A DNA stretch of 64,000 nt from Siphonodentalium dalli (GCA_032622095.1 CP136063.1:30444987-30508986), one strand, 5' to 3'; positions 22,580-36,263 are shown, counted from the first letter of the stretch. Notes: generated from the letters alone by a model not told the origin. Made by a program: numbers and translations.

Positions 22580-23270
22580 TTCCGTATGGTAACTTTAGAT
22601 TAAATCGAGTGAACATAACCTAATTTGGTATGTAGTGTTTACCACATCAAAATACAAATCGAGTTCGAATTTTTAGGTTTCGTCCTCATGATTGTTACTG
22701 AGTTATATCCCTTTAGCGACATAGATTTTACCTGATTTGCGGTTGCCGGATGATAACATCAGATTGAATCGAGAGAACAGAACAAAATTTGATATGTTAG
22801 TTTACCACATCAAAATATAGATCAGGTTCGAATATGGGTTACGTCCGCGTGATTGTTAATGAGTTATGTCCCATTTTCGACTTACATTTTACCTGATTTG
22901 CGGTTTCCGGGTGATAATTTGTTTAGACTGAATTAAGTGAACTGAACCACATTTGGTATATTAGTTTACTACCCCAAAATACATATCAAGTCCGAATATG
23001 GGTTTCGTCCGCATGATTTTGACTGAGCTATATCCCTTTTTCGACTTAGATTTTACCTGATGTGTGGTTTCCGGATAATAACATTAGATTCAAAGTTGAA
23101 TCGAGTGAACAGAATCAAATTTGGAATGTTAGTTTATCATACCAAAATACAGATCAAGTTTGAATATGGGTTTCCTCCGCATGATTTGACTGAGTTATGC
23201 CACTTTTCGAATTAGATTTTACCCTATATGCGGTTTCCAGATGATAACTTTTGATTAAGTCGAGAGAATT
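22580..23270. repeat. About 160-bp tandem repeat, 4-5 degenerate units
   Basis: Recurrent landmarks are GCGGTTTCCGGATGATAAC-like and TTGGTATGTTAGTTTACCAC-like strings, with TTTTCGACTTAGATTTTACC between units. Unit starts are near 22,580, 22,740, 22,897, 23,060 and 23,227. Divergence between units suggests an old array. Confidence 0.85.
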
Positions 23271-23840
23271 TTCAGGCAAAAATACCACACTTGAAATTAT
23301 TGTGTTTTATTTTTGTTATTATTTCGTCTTAAGTCAAAAGTTTCAAACAAATTAAACTAAACCTTGTCTCAATCTACTCCAGAAATGGCGTAGTATGCCT
23401 ATGCCCCGCCCGACGGTGTGCTAATGTGGATGTTTATATACATGGAAAGGGCACCAACGTGACAATAACATGCAATATACGCAATATTTATGATTTGTAT
23501 AAGAAAAAGATATATCTGTTATATTATGTTCGTTCTGTGTATGGCGGGTTTACAGGATGTGACTATTTTACCAGCTATTCCCACGACAAAGGTCGCCCGT
23601 ATATTTAACGTTTATTTGCGACAAAATTACCCAATAAAATTTCTGGTCTATGCAGGGCGATTAACGAAATTTAGTTTTCGACGCCGCCGATGAATAGTTA
23701 ATGTGTATATAGAATGATAGATTAATACATGCACAATATAATAAAGTTTATACTCACCAAATATACATGTATATATAGGAAATGTGATGATTGTATCAAA
23801 TATTAATGAAAATAACAATAGCAATAAAAATTCAAATTTA
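23271..23840. other. No gene seen
   Basis: AT-rich spacer with only short, overlapping, unsupported ORFs. Confidence 0.5.
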
Positions 23841-24514
23841 CGATGTGTTCAGTTTGGTTTCTGTTTCAGTTCATTTTGTATCTGTCAATATCGTCTGTTG
23901 GTCTCAAGACGAGAGATCCGGTTCATTTTCCTAATTTCACTAACATCTTGTCTCTATTTGGTGGAATACCCATTTTTTTGGGGAGAGAATGTTGTGACTT
24001 TAAACTGACCGGTAGCACACTTACTCACTTGTAGGCTGTGTATTCATCTATCGTTTCGTGGATGGTGCTTCTAATCACAACCACATATTTAGACGCACGT
24101 TTTTGCGCACAAGACGATATTTCCTTTGTTCGATTGGTACAAGGTCCTTCCTTATCTACTTCTTTTTAACTATCTACCCACTTAGGGTGAAGCATTCTGG
24201 TATGTACATATGTACAGTATCTAGATTGATAAAGAAACAATTGGATACATGTCACGGAGACGAGCAGGTTTGTGCAAAATTTCCCATGTGAACAGTTCAC
24301 GAATATCTTTAGTCAAGAGACGGAGATCGGTATCTTGAACGGTCTCGCTGCCACGGACGATGAGAAATCATTGAACATCGATGGACCAAGAATGAACTGC
24401 TGCTTATCTATAAATATAGCCACTACACGAGATAAACAGCGGATACATGTATAGGACTATCTGACGTCACGAGATAAACCGCGGATATATATGACTATCT
24501 GACTATTCTACACA
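23841..24514 (+). promoter_or_regulatory. ZF2 upstream region with TATA box at 24,409-24,416
   Basis: Repeated at 25,704-26,390 before ZF3 and, in split form, before ZF1. It contains TATAAATA 106 bp before the ATG and two CACGAGATAAAC-type motifs in the presumptive 5' UTR. The strong similarity of this block to the ZF3 block shows that the gene and its promoter were duplicated together. Confidence 0.7.
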
Positions 24515-25663
24515 ATGGGAGATGCTAACCTGAATAACCATGAGACCGCCAACACAGAGAATATACGACATGACTGTGACGTATGTGTGAAACTGTTCGC
24601 CACTTCAGGCAGCTTGGTGAGACATAAGAGAATCCACACCGGAGATAAGCCTCACCATTGTGAAATATGCGGAAACTCATTTAAACAATCGGGCAGCTTG
24701 GTGAAACATAAGAGAATCCACACCGGAGATAAACCTTACCATTGTGAAATATGCGGAAAATCATCTAATGCATTGAGCGACTTGGTGACACATAAGAGAA
24801 TCCACACCGGAGATAAGCCTCACCATTGTGAAATATGCGGAAAATCATTTAATCAACCAGGCAGCTTGGTGAAACATAAGAGAATCCACACCGGAGATAG
24901 GCCTTACCGCTGTGATATATGCGGGAAATCATTTAATACATCGAACAACGTGGTGGCACATAAGATAATCCACACTGGAGATAAGCCTTACAGTTGTGAT
25001 ACATGTGGGAAATCGTTTAATACATCGAGCTACTTGGTGACACATAAGAGAATCCACACCGGAGATAAACCTTATCGTTGTGATATATGCGGGAAATCGT
25101 TTAATACATCGAGCTACTTTGTGACACATAAGAGAATCCACACCGGGGATAAACCTTACCACTGTGATATATGCGGTAAATCATTTAATACATCGAGCTG
25201 CTTGGTGACACATAAGACAATCCACACCGGAGATAAACCTTACTGCTGTGATATATGCGGGAAATCGTTTAACACATCAAGCTACTTGGTGACACATAAG
25301 AGAATCCACACCGGAGATAAACCTTATAGTTGTGATATATGCGCGAAATCGTTTAATTCATCGAGCCACTTGGTGAAACATAAGACAATCCACACCGGAG
25401 ATAAACATTACCGCTGTGATTTATGCGGGAAATCATTTAATCAATCGAGCAACTTGGTGACACATAAGAGAATCCACACTGGAGATAAGCCTTATCGTTG
25501 TGATATATGCGGGAATTCATTTAATACTTCAAGCAACTTGGTGACACATAAGAGAATCCACACCGGAGATAAGCCTTATCGTTGTGATATATGTGGAAAA
25601 TCATTTAATCAATCGGGCATCTTGGTGAAACATAAGAGAATCCACACTGGAGATGAGCGTTAA
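24515..25663 (+). CDS. ZF2: C2H2 polyzinc-finger protein, 13 fingers
   Basis: 382-aa intronless gene with the same leader as ZF1 (MGDANLNNHETANTENIRHD) and 13 intact fingers with HTGDKP linkers. All fingers keep both Cys and both His. Finger 3 (SSNALSDL) has Ser for the core Phe. Helices include QSGSLVK, TSSYLVT, SSSHLVK and QSSNLVT. It ends GDER and a stop made by a 2-nt insertion relative to a normal finger join, and a fourteenth finger remnant ([10 protein letters not shown]) follows out of frame. That remnant runs straight into the duplicated ZF3 upstream block. Probably a nuclear DNA-binding protein; the target is unknown. This is the cleanest of the three genes. Confidence 0.85.
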   Translation: MGDANLNNHETANTENIRHDCDVCVKLFATSGSLVRHKRIHTGDKPHHCEICGNSFKQSGSLVKHKRIHTGDKPYHCEICGKSSNALSDLVTHKRIHTGDKPHHCEICGKSFNQPGSLVKHKRIHTGDRPYRCDICGKSFNTSNNVVAHKIIHTGDKPYSCDTCGKSFNTSSYLVTHKRIHTGDKPYRCDICGKSFNTSSYFVTHKRIHTGDKPYHCDICGKSFNTSSCLVTHKTIHTGDKPYCCDICGKSFNTSSYLVTHKRIHTGDKPYSCDICAKSFNSSSHLVKHKTIHTGDKHYRCDLCGKSFNQSSNLVTHKRIHTGDKPYRCDICGNSFNTSSNLVTHKRIHTGDKPYRCDICGKSFNQSGILVKHKRIHTGDER

Positions 25664-26390
25664 TACCATTGTGATATATGTGGGAAATCATTTAATGAAT
25701 AAATACCATGTGTTCAGTTTGGTTTCTGTTTCAGTTCATTTTGTATCTGTCAATATCGTCTGTTGGTCTGAAGACGAGAGATCCGGTTCATTATCTAATT
25801 TCACTAACATCTTGTCTCTATTTGGTGAAATATCCATTTTTTTGGGGAGAGAATGTTGTGACTTTAAACTGACCGGTAGCCCGCTTACTCACATGTAGGC
25901 TGTGTATTCATCTATCGTTTCGTGGATGGTGCTTCTAATCACAACCACATATTTAGACGTACGTTTTTGCGCACAAGACGATATTTCCTTTGTTCGATTG
26001 ATACGAAATCCTTCCTTATCTTCTTCATCTTTCTAACTATCCACCCATTTAGGGTGAAGCATTCTGGTATGTACATATGTACAGTATCTAGATTGACAAA
26101 ACAGCAATTGGATACATGTCATGGAGACGAGCAGGTCTGACTATCCGTCTGTGCACAATTTCACGTGTGAACAGTTCACGTGACGAATATCTTTAGTCAA
26201 GAGACGGAGATCGGTATCTTGAACGGTGTCGCTGCCACGGACGAGGAGAAATCGTTGAATATCGATGGACCAGGAATGAACTGCAGCCTATCTATAAATA
26301 TAGCCGCAACACGAGATAAATAGCCGATACATGCATCTGACGTCACGTGATAAACAGCCGATATATAGGACTATCTGACTATTCTACACG
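25664..26390 (+). promoter_or_regulatory. ZF2 finger remnant, then ZF3 upstream region with TATA box at 26,293-26,300
   Basis: After about 40 bp of out-of-frame finger remnant, sequence jumps at about 25,704 (ATGTGTTCAGTTTGG) to a copy of the ZF2 upstream block. TATAAATA lies 91 bp before the ZF3 ATG. The spacing differs from ZF2 through small deletions in the repeated 5' UTR motif. Confidence 0.7.
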
Positions 26391-27035
26391 ATGGGAGACG
26401 CTAACCTGAATAACCATGAGACCGCCAACACAGGGATTAAACGACATGACTCTGACGTATGTGGGAAACTGTTCGCCATTTCAAGCAGCTTGGTGAGACA
26501 TAAGAGAATCCACACTGGAGATAAACCTTATTGGTGTGATATATGCGGGAAATCATTTAATACATCGAGCTACTTGGTGACTCATAAGAGAATCCACACC
26601 GGAGATAAACCTTATCATTGTGATGTATGCGGGAAATCGTTTAATACATCGACCAACTTGGTGAAACATAAGACAATCCACACCGGAGATAAACCTTACC
26701 GCTGTGATATATGCGGGAATTCGTTTAATACATCAAGCTACTTGGTGACACATAAGAGAATCCACACCGGAGATAAACCTTATCGTTGTGATATATGCGC
26801 GAAATCGTTTAATTCATCGAGCCACTTGGTGAAACATAAGACAATCCACACCGGAGATAAACCTTACCGATGTGATATATGCGGGAAATCATTTAATCAA
26901 TCGAGCAACTTGGTGACACATAAGAGAATCCACACCGGAGATAAGCCTTATCGTTGTGAAATATGCGGAAAATTATTTAATAAATCGGGCAGCTTGGTGA
27001 AACATAAGAGAATCCACAATGGAGATAAGCGTTAA
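26391..27035 (+). CDS. ZF3: C2H2 polyzinc-finger protein, 7 fingers
   Basis: 214-aa intronless gene with the family leader (MGDANLNNHETANTGIKRHD) and seven finger units. The first unit reads HDSDVC, so its first zinc-binding Cys is Ser and that finger is probably unfolded, leaving six good fingers. Fingers 5 and 6 (SSSHLVK, QSSNLVT) match fingers 10 and 11 of ZF2, supporting tandem duplication with loss of internal units. It ends GDKR and a stop at the same 2-nt insertion as ZF2. Further fingers continue downstream in pieces between MITEs. Probably nuclear; the target is unknown. Confidence 0.8.
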   Translation: MGDANLNNHETANTGIKRHDSDVCGKLFAISSSLVRHKRIHTGDKPYWCDICGKSFNTSSYLVTHKRIHTGDKPYHCDVCGKSFNTSTNLVKHKTIHTGDKPYRCDICGNSFNTSSYLVTHKRIHTGDKPYRCDICAKSFNSSSHLVKHKTIHTGDKPYRCDICGKSFNQSSNLVTHKRIHTGDKPYRCEICGKLFNKSGSLVKHKRIHNGDKR

Positions 27036-27067
27036 TACCATTGTGATATATGTGGGAAATCATTTAA

Positions 27068-27887
27068 AGGTGGATTATCTCTTTGTAAACATGTATTATA
27101 TGGTTTCCGGGGTATAGAATATTAGATTTGAATCGAAGACTCCTGTCTGGAAATGCTTCTATCGATTAATATTAATTTTATTTCGAATATATTCTGGTCT
27201 AAAAAGGTGTGTTTGTTCAGCTAACGAACAATAGTGGTTACTGTTAACAGAGACCAGAAATTATATTGTGCAATTTTTCACATATAAACGTTAATTATTC
27301 TCATTATCGCTTATATCTGTGGAAGAAAACAATACAAACAACCAATCTGTAACATTTGACATGCGTTGCGTAGCCGTAGGAACAGCCAAGTGCTCTATAT
27401 CGCAATACGGTCTCATTCGAATGGTCGGTTCTAAAAATAGTAACATAAACGGGCCCGATTTAATATTCGAAATAAAATCAAAATTAATTGATAGAATTAA
27501 TTAATATTGATTTTATTTCGAATATTAAATCGGGCCCGTTTATGTTAATATATTTAGAACCGACCATTCGGATGAGACCGTATTGCGATTTAGAGCACTG
27601 GGCTATTCCGACGGCTACGCAACGACTTTCAAATGTCACAGATTGGTTGTCTGTATTGTTTTGTTCCACAGATATAAGCGATAATGAGTATAATTAACGT
27701 TTATTTGTGACAAAATTGCACAATATCATTTCTGGTCTCTGTTAATAGTAACCACTATTGTTTGTTAGCTGAAAAACCACACATTTTTATACCAGAAAAT
27801 ATTCGAATAGAAGCATTTCCGGACAGGAGTCTTCGATTCAAATCTAATATTTTATACCCCGGTAACTATATAATACATAATCCACCT
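27068..27887. mobile_element. TTAA MITE M3, long foldback form
   Basis: 820-bp element beginning AGGTGGATTATCTC and ending GATAATCCACCT, flanked by TTAA, inside a finger codon run. The two halves are inverted copies over roughly 400 bp, meeting near 27,485-27,495 (GAATTAATTAATATTG). The other copies are about 500 bp and lack this symmetry, so M3 is an inverted-duplicated derivative. Confidence 0.85.
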
Positions 27888-27973
27888 TTAATGAATCAAG
27901 CGTCTTGGTGGCATAAGATAATTCACACCGGAGATAAACCTAACCATTGTGATATATGCGGGAAATCATTTAA

Positions 27974-28735
<762 letters not shown>

Positions 28736-28738
28736 TGA

Positions 28739-29557
28739 ATTCGTGACGTTTAATATGTTCGTCGAAGGAGGATTGGAAACAGTCTTAGATTCCAGTGACA
28801 GCGTGGAAAATGAGGGCAGAATGAATCTACCCTAAATTACTTTTTCTGTGGCTTCAAGGGTAAAAGATATTTGATTCGAGTCGAGGAACCTATCTATCAG
28901 AATGAATCTTCGTAAATTAGCTTTGCACTATGAACTGTATGATTTGGGAGGCCTTGCTCAAATTATATGCAGTATTAGTATGCAGTGGATTCCGCACATA
29001 GAGTTTGGTGAAAGCTCATGGGAAAATAACCCCAGTGGAGATCCATTTATACTTACTATTAGAACGGTATACACGAGGCCCTATATATGTATCAGTAGCC
29101 ACGTTCTTATTACTGTTAGAACGGTATACATGATACACTATGTACCAGTAGCTCCGTTCTTACTATTATAACGGTATACATGAGACCATATGTATAAGAA
29201 GCTCCATTCTTACTATTATAACGGAGTATACATGAGACCCAATGTATCAGTAGCTCCATTCCGGTAACCACGCCTCTTTGATAGAGGGTAACTATCGATT
29301 CTTATCAACATAAGTTATTTCATTAGATAATTAACCATTTCATCCGAAATGGTTAATTGGTTAACTCTGTTATTCGTGGTCGCATTTTGTTACAAATAAC
29401 TATAGCGAGCGCCATGTTTGCTTAAATGTCGTGTTAGATTTAATGTAACATACACAATTGCCTTATTCTTTTCCCAAAGATGATCGTCATACAGCCATCC
29501 GCCCTAAATCAGTCATGTTTATTGTGAAATAATTTGCACGACATGCCATAGATGTCT
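28739..29557. repeat. Dispersed repeat unit A, copy 3 (first part)
   Basis: Follows the gene end of the ZF3 array, as units A2 and A4 follow theirs. It is cut at about 29,557 by the PIN-like TIR element and resumes at 33,831 (AGAACAAATCTTACTTGAGC). Confidence 0.85.
29047..29270. repeat. About 58-bp tandem expansion inside unit A copy 3
   Basis: Four tandem units around CTTACTATTATAACGG and TATACATGAGACC, where the other A copies have one. A local amplification specific to this copy. Confidence 0.8.
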
Positions 29558-29975
29558 ATAGTCTAGCAGCCAAGTACGGAATTTTGCCCTAACCCAAAAT
29601 TCTCTGTTAAAGTTTTTTTCTCGGCGGATAATTCATTAGTAGTATCTCGGCAACTAGTTTCCGGTTGATGTGCTCTTTTAACCCTTGGGGGAAATTAAAT
29701 ATTCAAGATTGCAACAACCTACACAAAACAACATATGGCCATATGGGTGCGATCATGTTTTATTCAGTAGCAGAAGATTGAAATCACGTTAAAACGTTGG
29801 TTTATGTACATACACACTGGGTCACAACAAAATGTTAACATCTTAATGTTATAGGATTATGCAAAATGGCTGTCATACAATCTACATTTTCATGTTACGA
29901 AAATGTAAACTTTCGAAACATGACTCCCAATATGATACGCGTCACTTGTTCGCATGTGCATGTAGAACAAAATTA

Positions 29976-31909
29976 GGTCAAGTATGTCGAAATACTTAAT
30001 CAAATTTCGTTACAAAGAAGGTTGCAATAGCAACGAAAAGTGCACTGCGAATACCGTTGAGGAGATAATTCCTCTTTTCTACGTAGCTGGACACACGCAT
30101 TATGCCAGATATGCACTATAATACCTGCGGTCAATGGAATTACTACCGGGTGATGTTCAGAAGCAATTCCAGAAGGGTGAGCACACTATGCACCACAGCA
30201 GTGGCATTTTAATGCCATTTGGAGTGACAGGGCGATTGAGACCACCTTCATGCGATGTGGTCATGGACCCTCATGTATAATCGCTATCACGCTGAAATCC
30301 GGGAGTGTTCGCACATGGGGATATAGTTTGAATACATGGAATTGCCTGATATACGATTTGGATTGTATGCGAGAGAAGGGAGGCGAATGCACTCAGACAT
30401 GATATAAAGAAGTATCAAGTTCTGGAATAAAGGTTGACAAGGCTGATCGATATTCACTAAAACATATGCTGGAGCTGTGCATTGACCCACTTGTTCCGGA
30501 GCAGCATCCAAAAGGGATCGCTAATGTGGAGCCCGGACAAGTGACTGCCCATTCCTCCGTCAATATAGATAAGGCCGTGGAACTTGGACGAGAACAGACA
30601 ATACATTTCGAAAAAAGTTGGCCATCCAGTTTCCATAATACAATAAGCCGGAGCATGAAAACAATAACAGCTAGTAGGCATATAAACATTGGCAACGTAC
30701 ACATTTTTTACACAGACGTGATTTATGCGAGGGCAATGGGGTTGAACAATAATACGATGAGCTTTGATATTGGTGACATTCTTTCGTATGAGCTATCACC
30801 CTGGCTACCTTCAATGGTTGAGTCTAACGGAAATATGAAGGAAGCAAAGTCAAAATCAAATCAGAAGAATGCGCTGCGTGTTGACATCATAGCTGACATA
30901 CCAAAGAGCGGTGCCATCCATGCCATCTTCCTAGACGCTGTGTAATATTATGGACAGTACGATGGCCATCGCTTGGGTTGTGCAAGATTTCCTTGATGAA
31001 TTTCGGCTTATATACTTGCAACACTGACATAGAAACAGTTGTATACTTGATATCCGATAGGTATAATACACTCAGCATCAAAGAATCGACGCGATTAGCC
31101 CGAGATAAAGGGGTAGCAGAGTCTTCACATCAAGCAAAACACGAGGTTTTCCCCACAAAAAGTTATCCTGAAAATGAGCGACAACAAAGCACAGCCTATT
31201 GACATGATTGTTAATCATCTCCAGGTGCACCATGAGGCATGTTTTGCCAACAAAAAAACGACTCGTAGTAACGGGAAAGGATCCCATTCATATAGAGATT
31301 AATAAGGGCATATGTATCAATAGGCGTGATCTCAGATCGACTCATGCAGAAGGAGATCCTCTTATTGTTTAGCCCAAACATCGTTAGTTGTGGCAGATGA
31401 CACCGACACATTTGTAATGCTTCTCTATTTCTTTTATAACGGAGATTTATCCGGCCATGTACTGGTGGTAGCACCGGCAAAAGGACGGAACACAATAAAC
31501 ATCAATGAAACTCTCGAAGCTCAAATGAATATCGCCCGTGACCTTTTAGCAATGCATGGACACACAAGATGTGGCACTGTTGCGGCTCTGTTTGGCATAG
31601 GCAAATGTACTGCCCTTAAGATTCTCAAAGTTGGAAGTCAGAATCTAGCATACGTTGGTGTGCCATCCGTTTCAAAAGTCAGAGTTGTAGATGCGGCTAA
31701 ACCATTTATTTTGGATTGCTATGGACAACCAAATTGCCAATCAACCACAGATGCTCGACGGAAGCGCCAAAACTGAATGCTGTACCTCCAACCGACGATG
31801 CTTTAATGGAAACATAGCAAACGCGCCCACTTACAAGTATGTGTATGGAGACATGCGCTTGATGACACACCTGGTTATCTAAATCCAACTGATTACGGTT
31901 GGTCGAGAG
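29976..31909 (+). pseudogene. PIN/FEN1-like element gene G2, main part, decayed
   Basis: Order of recognisable pieces: GHTHYARYA near 30,090; LPGDVQKQFQKGEH near 30,150; a 160-aa frame 30,466-30,945 (LELCIDPLVPEQHP, FYTDVIYARAMGL, LSYELSPWLPSM, NMKEAKSKSNQKNALRV); then 31,390-31,776 (ADDTDTFVMLLYF, APAKGRNTININETL, CGTVAALFGIGKCTALKIL). The conserved Asp pair and the GIGK hairpin resemble FEN1/XPG-type PIN nucleases, with the last Asp of the CDTVAAL motif replaced by Gly here. Frameshifts between pieces and a LINE insertion kill the copy. The product's role is unknown; it may be the element's mobility enzyme, but that is inference. Confidence 0.65.
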
Positions 31910-33103
31910 ATGATGATTGTTTATTTGTATAATATTCACAAGCTTTTGACAATGGTGATAATAAACAAACAAAAATGATATTATACAGGAGCGACATGGC
32001 CCAGATGGGCCGTCTTCCTGTCGCCCCAACGTATATAAACATGAAGTGGCAACTAATGAAGTGAAATGATAATGAAAAGGATAGAATGTACTTCATAATA
32101 GAAAAATAAAGTATCCAAACCACTTATGGGATGCATCTACATGGCTATGTGTTACTACATATGTATTGGTTGTAATCATGGGCTTATATTAAATATGTCA
32201 CTAATGATGGGGGTATGGCCGGGGCTGTTTCGAATATTTACTGGTTAAGAAAATAATGGCTTCCGATTATCAAATGCATTGAGAGATCGTTGTTGCTGAA
32301 GCAAGTATTTGTTTCAGGTTATCGAGGAATTCATATATCGATATGTAGGAAGCAATTTCTCGTTTCGTCCCGCCAAAATGTTAAGGTGAACATACCAGAC
32401 TGGATTACAATGACTACAATGATGGGAGGATTAGGGGTCAATGCTCTCTTAAGCCACTTTACAGTCTTGACAAAATGTGTTGTTGCATTTAACTTTTGTT
32501 GCATATTGCGATAAATATTTATTTTTCAATTCTTTTTTAAATCTATTTCGAAATCTGATATTTTTGAGATTTTTATCCAATGAGTTCCATGTGCACGGAA
32601 ACGCGTGTTTGGGTAATATAGAAGTAAAAGTCGTTCTCGGTGTTACTGCTTTCAAATTTCCAGCTTGTCGAGTATTCGCCTTTGTATATTCAAACGAATT
32701 ATCAAATGATTTCGGAAGATTTCCTTTTGTCCAATCAAATACAATTGTAGCCGATTGTAACCGATACATGTCATAAAATTTCAGAATCTTTTCTTTGCGA
32801 AAAATGGGCTCTGTGTGGCTTCTATACGTTCTGTTTGCCATGATACGGATGGCTTTTTTCTGTTGTTTGAAAATAATATTTCCAGTGTCAGCATGACGCC
32901 AAATAGGCAACCCATATATGATATGACTGTGGATTAGAGAAAAGTATAAGGTTTTCAAACCGTTTTTGGGAAGTATACGTTTGACCTTATTGATGCAGTA
33001 CATTGCATTGGATATCCTTGTTTTTATCATTGATATGTGATATTTGAAGGTGAGATTTTCATCAATATTAATTCCGAGAAATTTCATATATTGTTCCGAT
33101 CTA
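31910..33103 (-). mobile_element. Second LINE family, 5'-truncated, inside G2
   Basis: The C-terminal region of a non-LTR reverse transcriptase lies on the minus strand (YMKFLGINIDENLTFKYHIS, NKVKRILPKNGLKTLYFSLI, AFPCTWNSLDKNLKNIRF), ending in CNNTFCQDC. It is inserted in the sense strand of G2 with a 6-bp CGAGAG direct repeat at 31,904-31,909 and 33,104-33,109. The 3' tail is ATCATCAT-like. It differs from the LINE at 8227-9570. The 256-aa open frame at 32,449-33,219 starts in antisense G2 sequence, so its first about 40 residues are not LINE. Confidence 0.85.
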
Positions 33104-33260
33104 ACGAGAGGACGGATCACTCGTCCCAACCGTTGTCCCACTTGGAAACCACTAGCTCCTGAGACTATACTAAAACTCATTAGATGTTGTTGTGCTTCAA
33201 ATGTCCCTTGCATGACCAAACATTGTGGCTGTATGAGTGCACATACAGCGTTCTATTCGT
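33104..33260 (+). pseudogene. G2 gene 3' end with Cys-rich tail
   Basis: Continuation of G2 after the LINE: KPLAPETILKLIRCCCASNV, then CMTKHCGCMSAHTAF. The Cys spacing is CXC-like and parallels the Cys-rich tail of G4, suggesting that all members of the family end in a metal-binding module. Confidence 0.65.
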
Positions 33261-33830
33261 GAGAGGGGAATAGTCGGTGTATGGACGAGCTGACAAATCG
33301 ACATGGCGAGGAAGATCTGATGACATCTGAATATTCTAGGTACATTATTTGTTCAATGCACCAATGCTGATTTACATGTGTCATTATAATGCCTTTGTTT
33401 CTGTCCTAATGACATGTTGTTACAACATAAAGCGAAAATGTTATATTTTGAAGCACTGTCTTGATAGTCTTACAACTTATACGATTCGAGCAATGAGATC
33501 GGCCATTTTGGCAGCCATCTTGAGTATTTAATTGTCGATTTTGTCTAGTTTATGTAATTTGTCACAACATGTCATCATACATACATCGTATCGTATTTCT
33601 GCTGTCATATATGCTGTTATTGATTCGAATTGCCGCTGACATGGTGAAGTTATACACACTATTTAAGACTTTTGGCTACTCAGCGGCCATCTTGAATTAA
33701 AAAAAGTTCCCCAATGGTTACACATCCACATCAACCGGATTATCAATAAAGACACCCCCGTGATCAACTGAGAAAAAAACTTTAACAGAGAATTTTGGGT
33801 TGGACCCCAGTTCTGCTGGACTACTAAGAA
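33261..33830. other. G2 element 3' non-coding region and right TIR
   Basis: AT-rich DNA with no gene, ending in the inverted terminal sequence near 33,770-33,830 (AACTTTAACAGAGAATTTTG). Confidence 0.6.
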
Positions 33831-34385
33831 CAAATCTTACTTGAGCGCGAATGAATGTAAAATGTGTTGATCCTCTCAGTCGTGGGTACCAATCTTGTTG
33901 TCATTTTAATAGAAATGACCAATGTTTGGTCCTAGTATTGCAAATATATACTTACTGTTAGAATATTATACATGAGACCCAATGTACCAAATATGGTATG
34001 TTAGTTTACGACAACAAAATACAGATCTTTACTGTCCGAGGAGATATATCAACCATACTTTGTCGGTTCGAATTTGTCATGGTGGTGGTCGAGTCGAACC
34101 TATACACCAAAGCTCAGAGTGATCAGATATTGATTTTTGACGTTTATAATTTTCTCGAGATGTGTAGGCCTACTAATAATTGTCACAGAAACACTTATTC
34201 AGACGGGTGAAGATGGATAACTCTGAACTCAAGTGGTAATAATAAGGCAATTTATACCGAGAACATTCTTTTGATGGCGTGTTCTGGGCCACAAACAATA
34301 GAAATAACAAAACTTCAAACATTTATATCTGATCACTGAGCGTTGATGGGTAGGTTCCTCGACTCGAATTAATTATTCGAAATAA
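33831..34385. repeat. Unit A remainder and unit B copy 3
   Basis: Unit A resumes after the element, followed by unit B. Unit B lacks an internal block between GTCATGGTGGTGGT and CGAGTCGAACCTATACACC that is present in the other copies. Confidence 0.8.
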
Positions 34386-34850
34386 AATTAATATTAAATC
34401 GATAGAAGCATTTATGGACAAGAGCCTTGGATTCAGATCTAATATTTTATACCCCAGTAATTATATAAAACATGCTTAGAAAGAGATAATCCTCCTTTTA
34501 ACATGAACTGGTAAAGTACGGCAATTTTCTAACTTTGCTATTGTGTTCGACTCCTAGCTGAGGCACCTACTAAAATGTGCCAAAATTTGGTATAAAACAC
34601 AAAAATCAGTGAGGCTCTTGGGTTGGGAGAAAAATAATCCACCATGACTCGGGAAGTGGGCGTGGAAAAATTTCACCTTCGAGTTCAGATTATGGACGAG
34701 CCTCGTGTTCGGCAGAAATATCTCACTTTATTATATGCTTCCCTATTAAATAGTGGAAAATTGCCGTGGCGTAGAGCGTTATATCCACCGTCTGGACCGA
34801 CTCGATGGATAACACTGACCGACTCGATGGATAACACAATAGAATCCACA
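34386..34850. repeat. Half-MITE relic, unit D copy 3 and join to a finger array
   Basis: Same order as 1346-3300 and 21,841-22,173. A short direct repeat GACCGACTCGATGGATAACA (34,796-34,835) marks the join into finger sequence. Confidence 0.7.

Positions 34851-36263
<1,413 letters not shown>

Larger units (their letters stand above)
29558..33830 (+). mobile_element. TIR element carrying PIN-like gene G2, 4.27 kb
   Basis: The two ends are inverted: the left end has AACCCAAAATTCTCTGTTAA followed by AGTTTTTTTCTC (about 29,591-29,625), and the right end near 33,770-33,812 is its inverse. The outer bases TAGTCYAGCAG occur on both sides. The element splits repeat unit A between CACGACAT (29,553) and AGAACAAATC (33,831). 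Copies A1, A2 and A4 carry the uninterrupted site, though about 10 bp of target is altered. This looks like a DNA transposon by its ends. No DDE transposase was seen; the only gene is the PIN-like one. Target duplication is unclear (perhaps CTA). Confidence 0.7.

Noticed and set aside
24929-25162. Minus-strand ORFs opposite zinc-finger arrays (also 19,579, 28,436 and 35,057)
   Set aside because: Antisense shadows of the 84-bp finger repeat; the real signal is the plus-strand C2H2 pattern.
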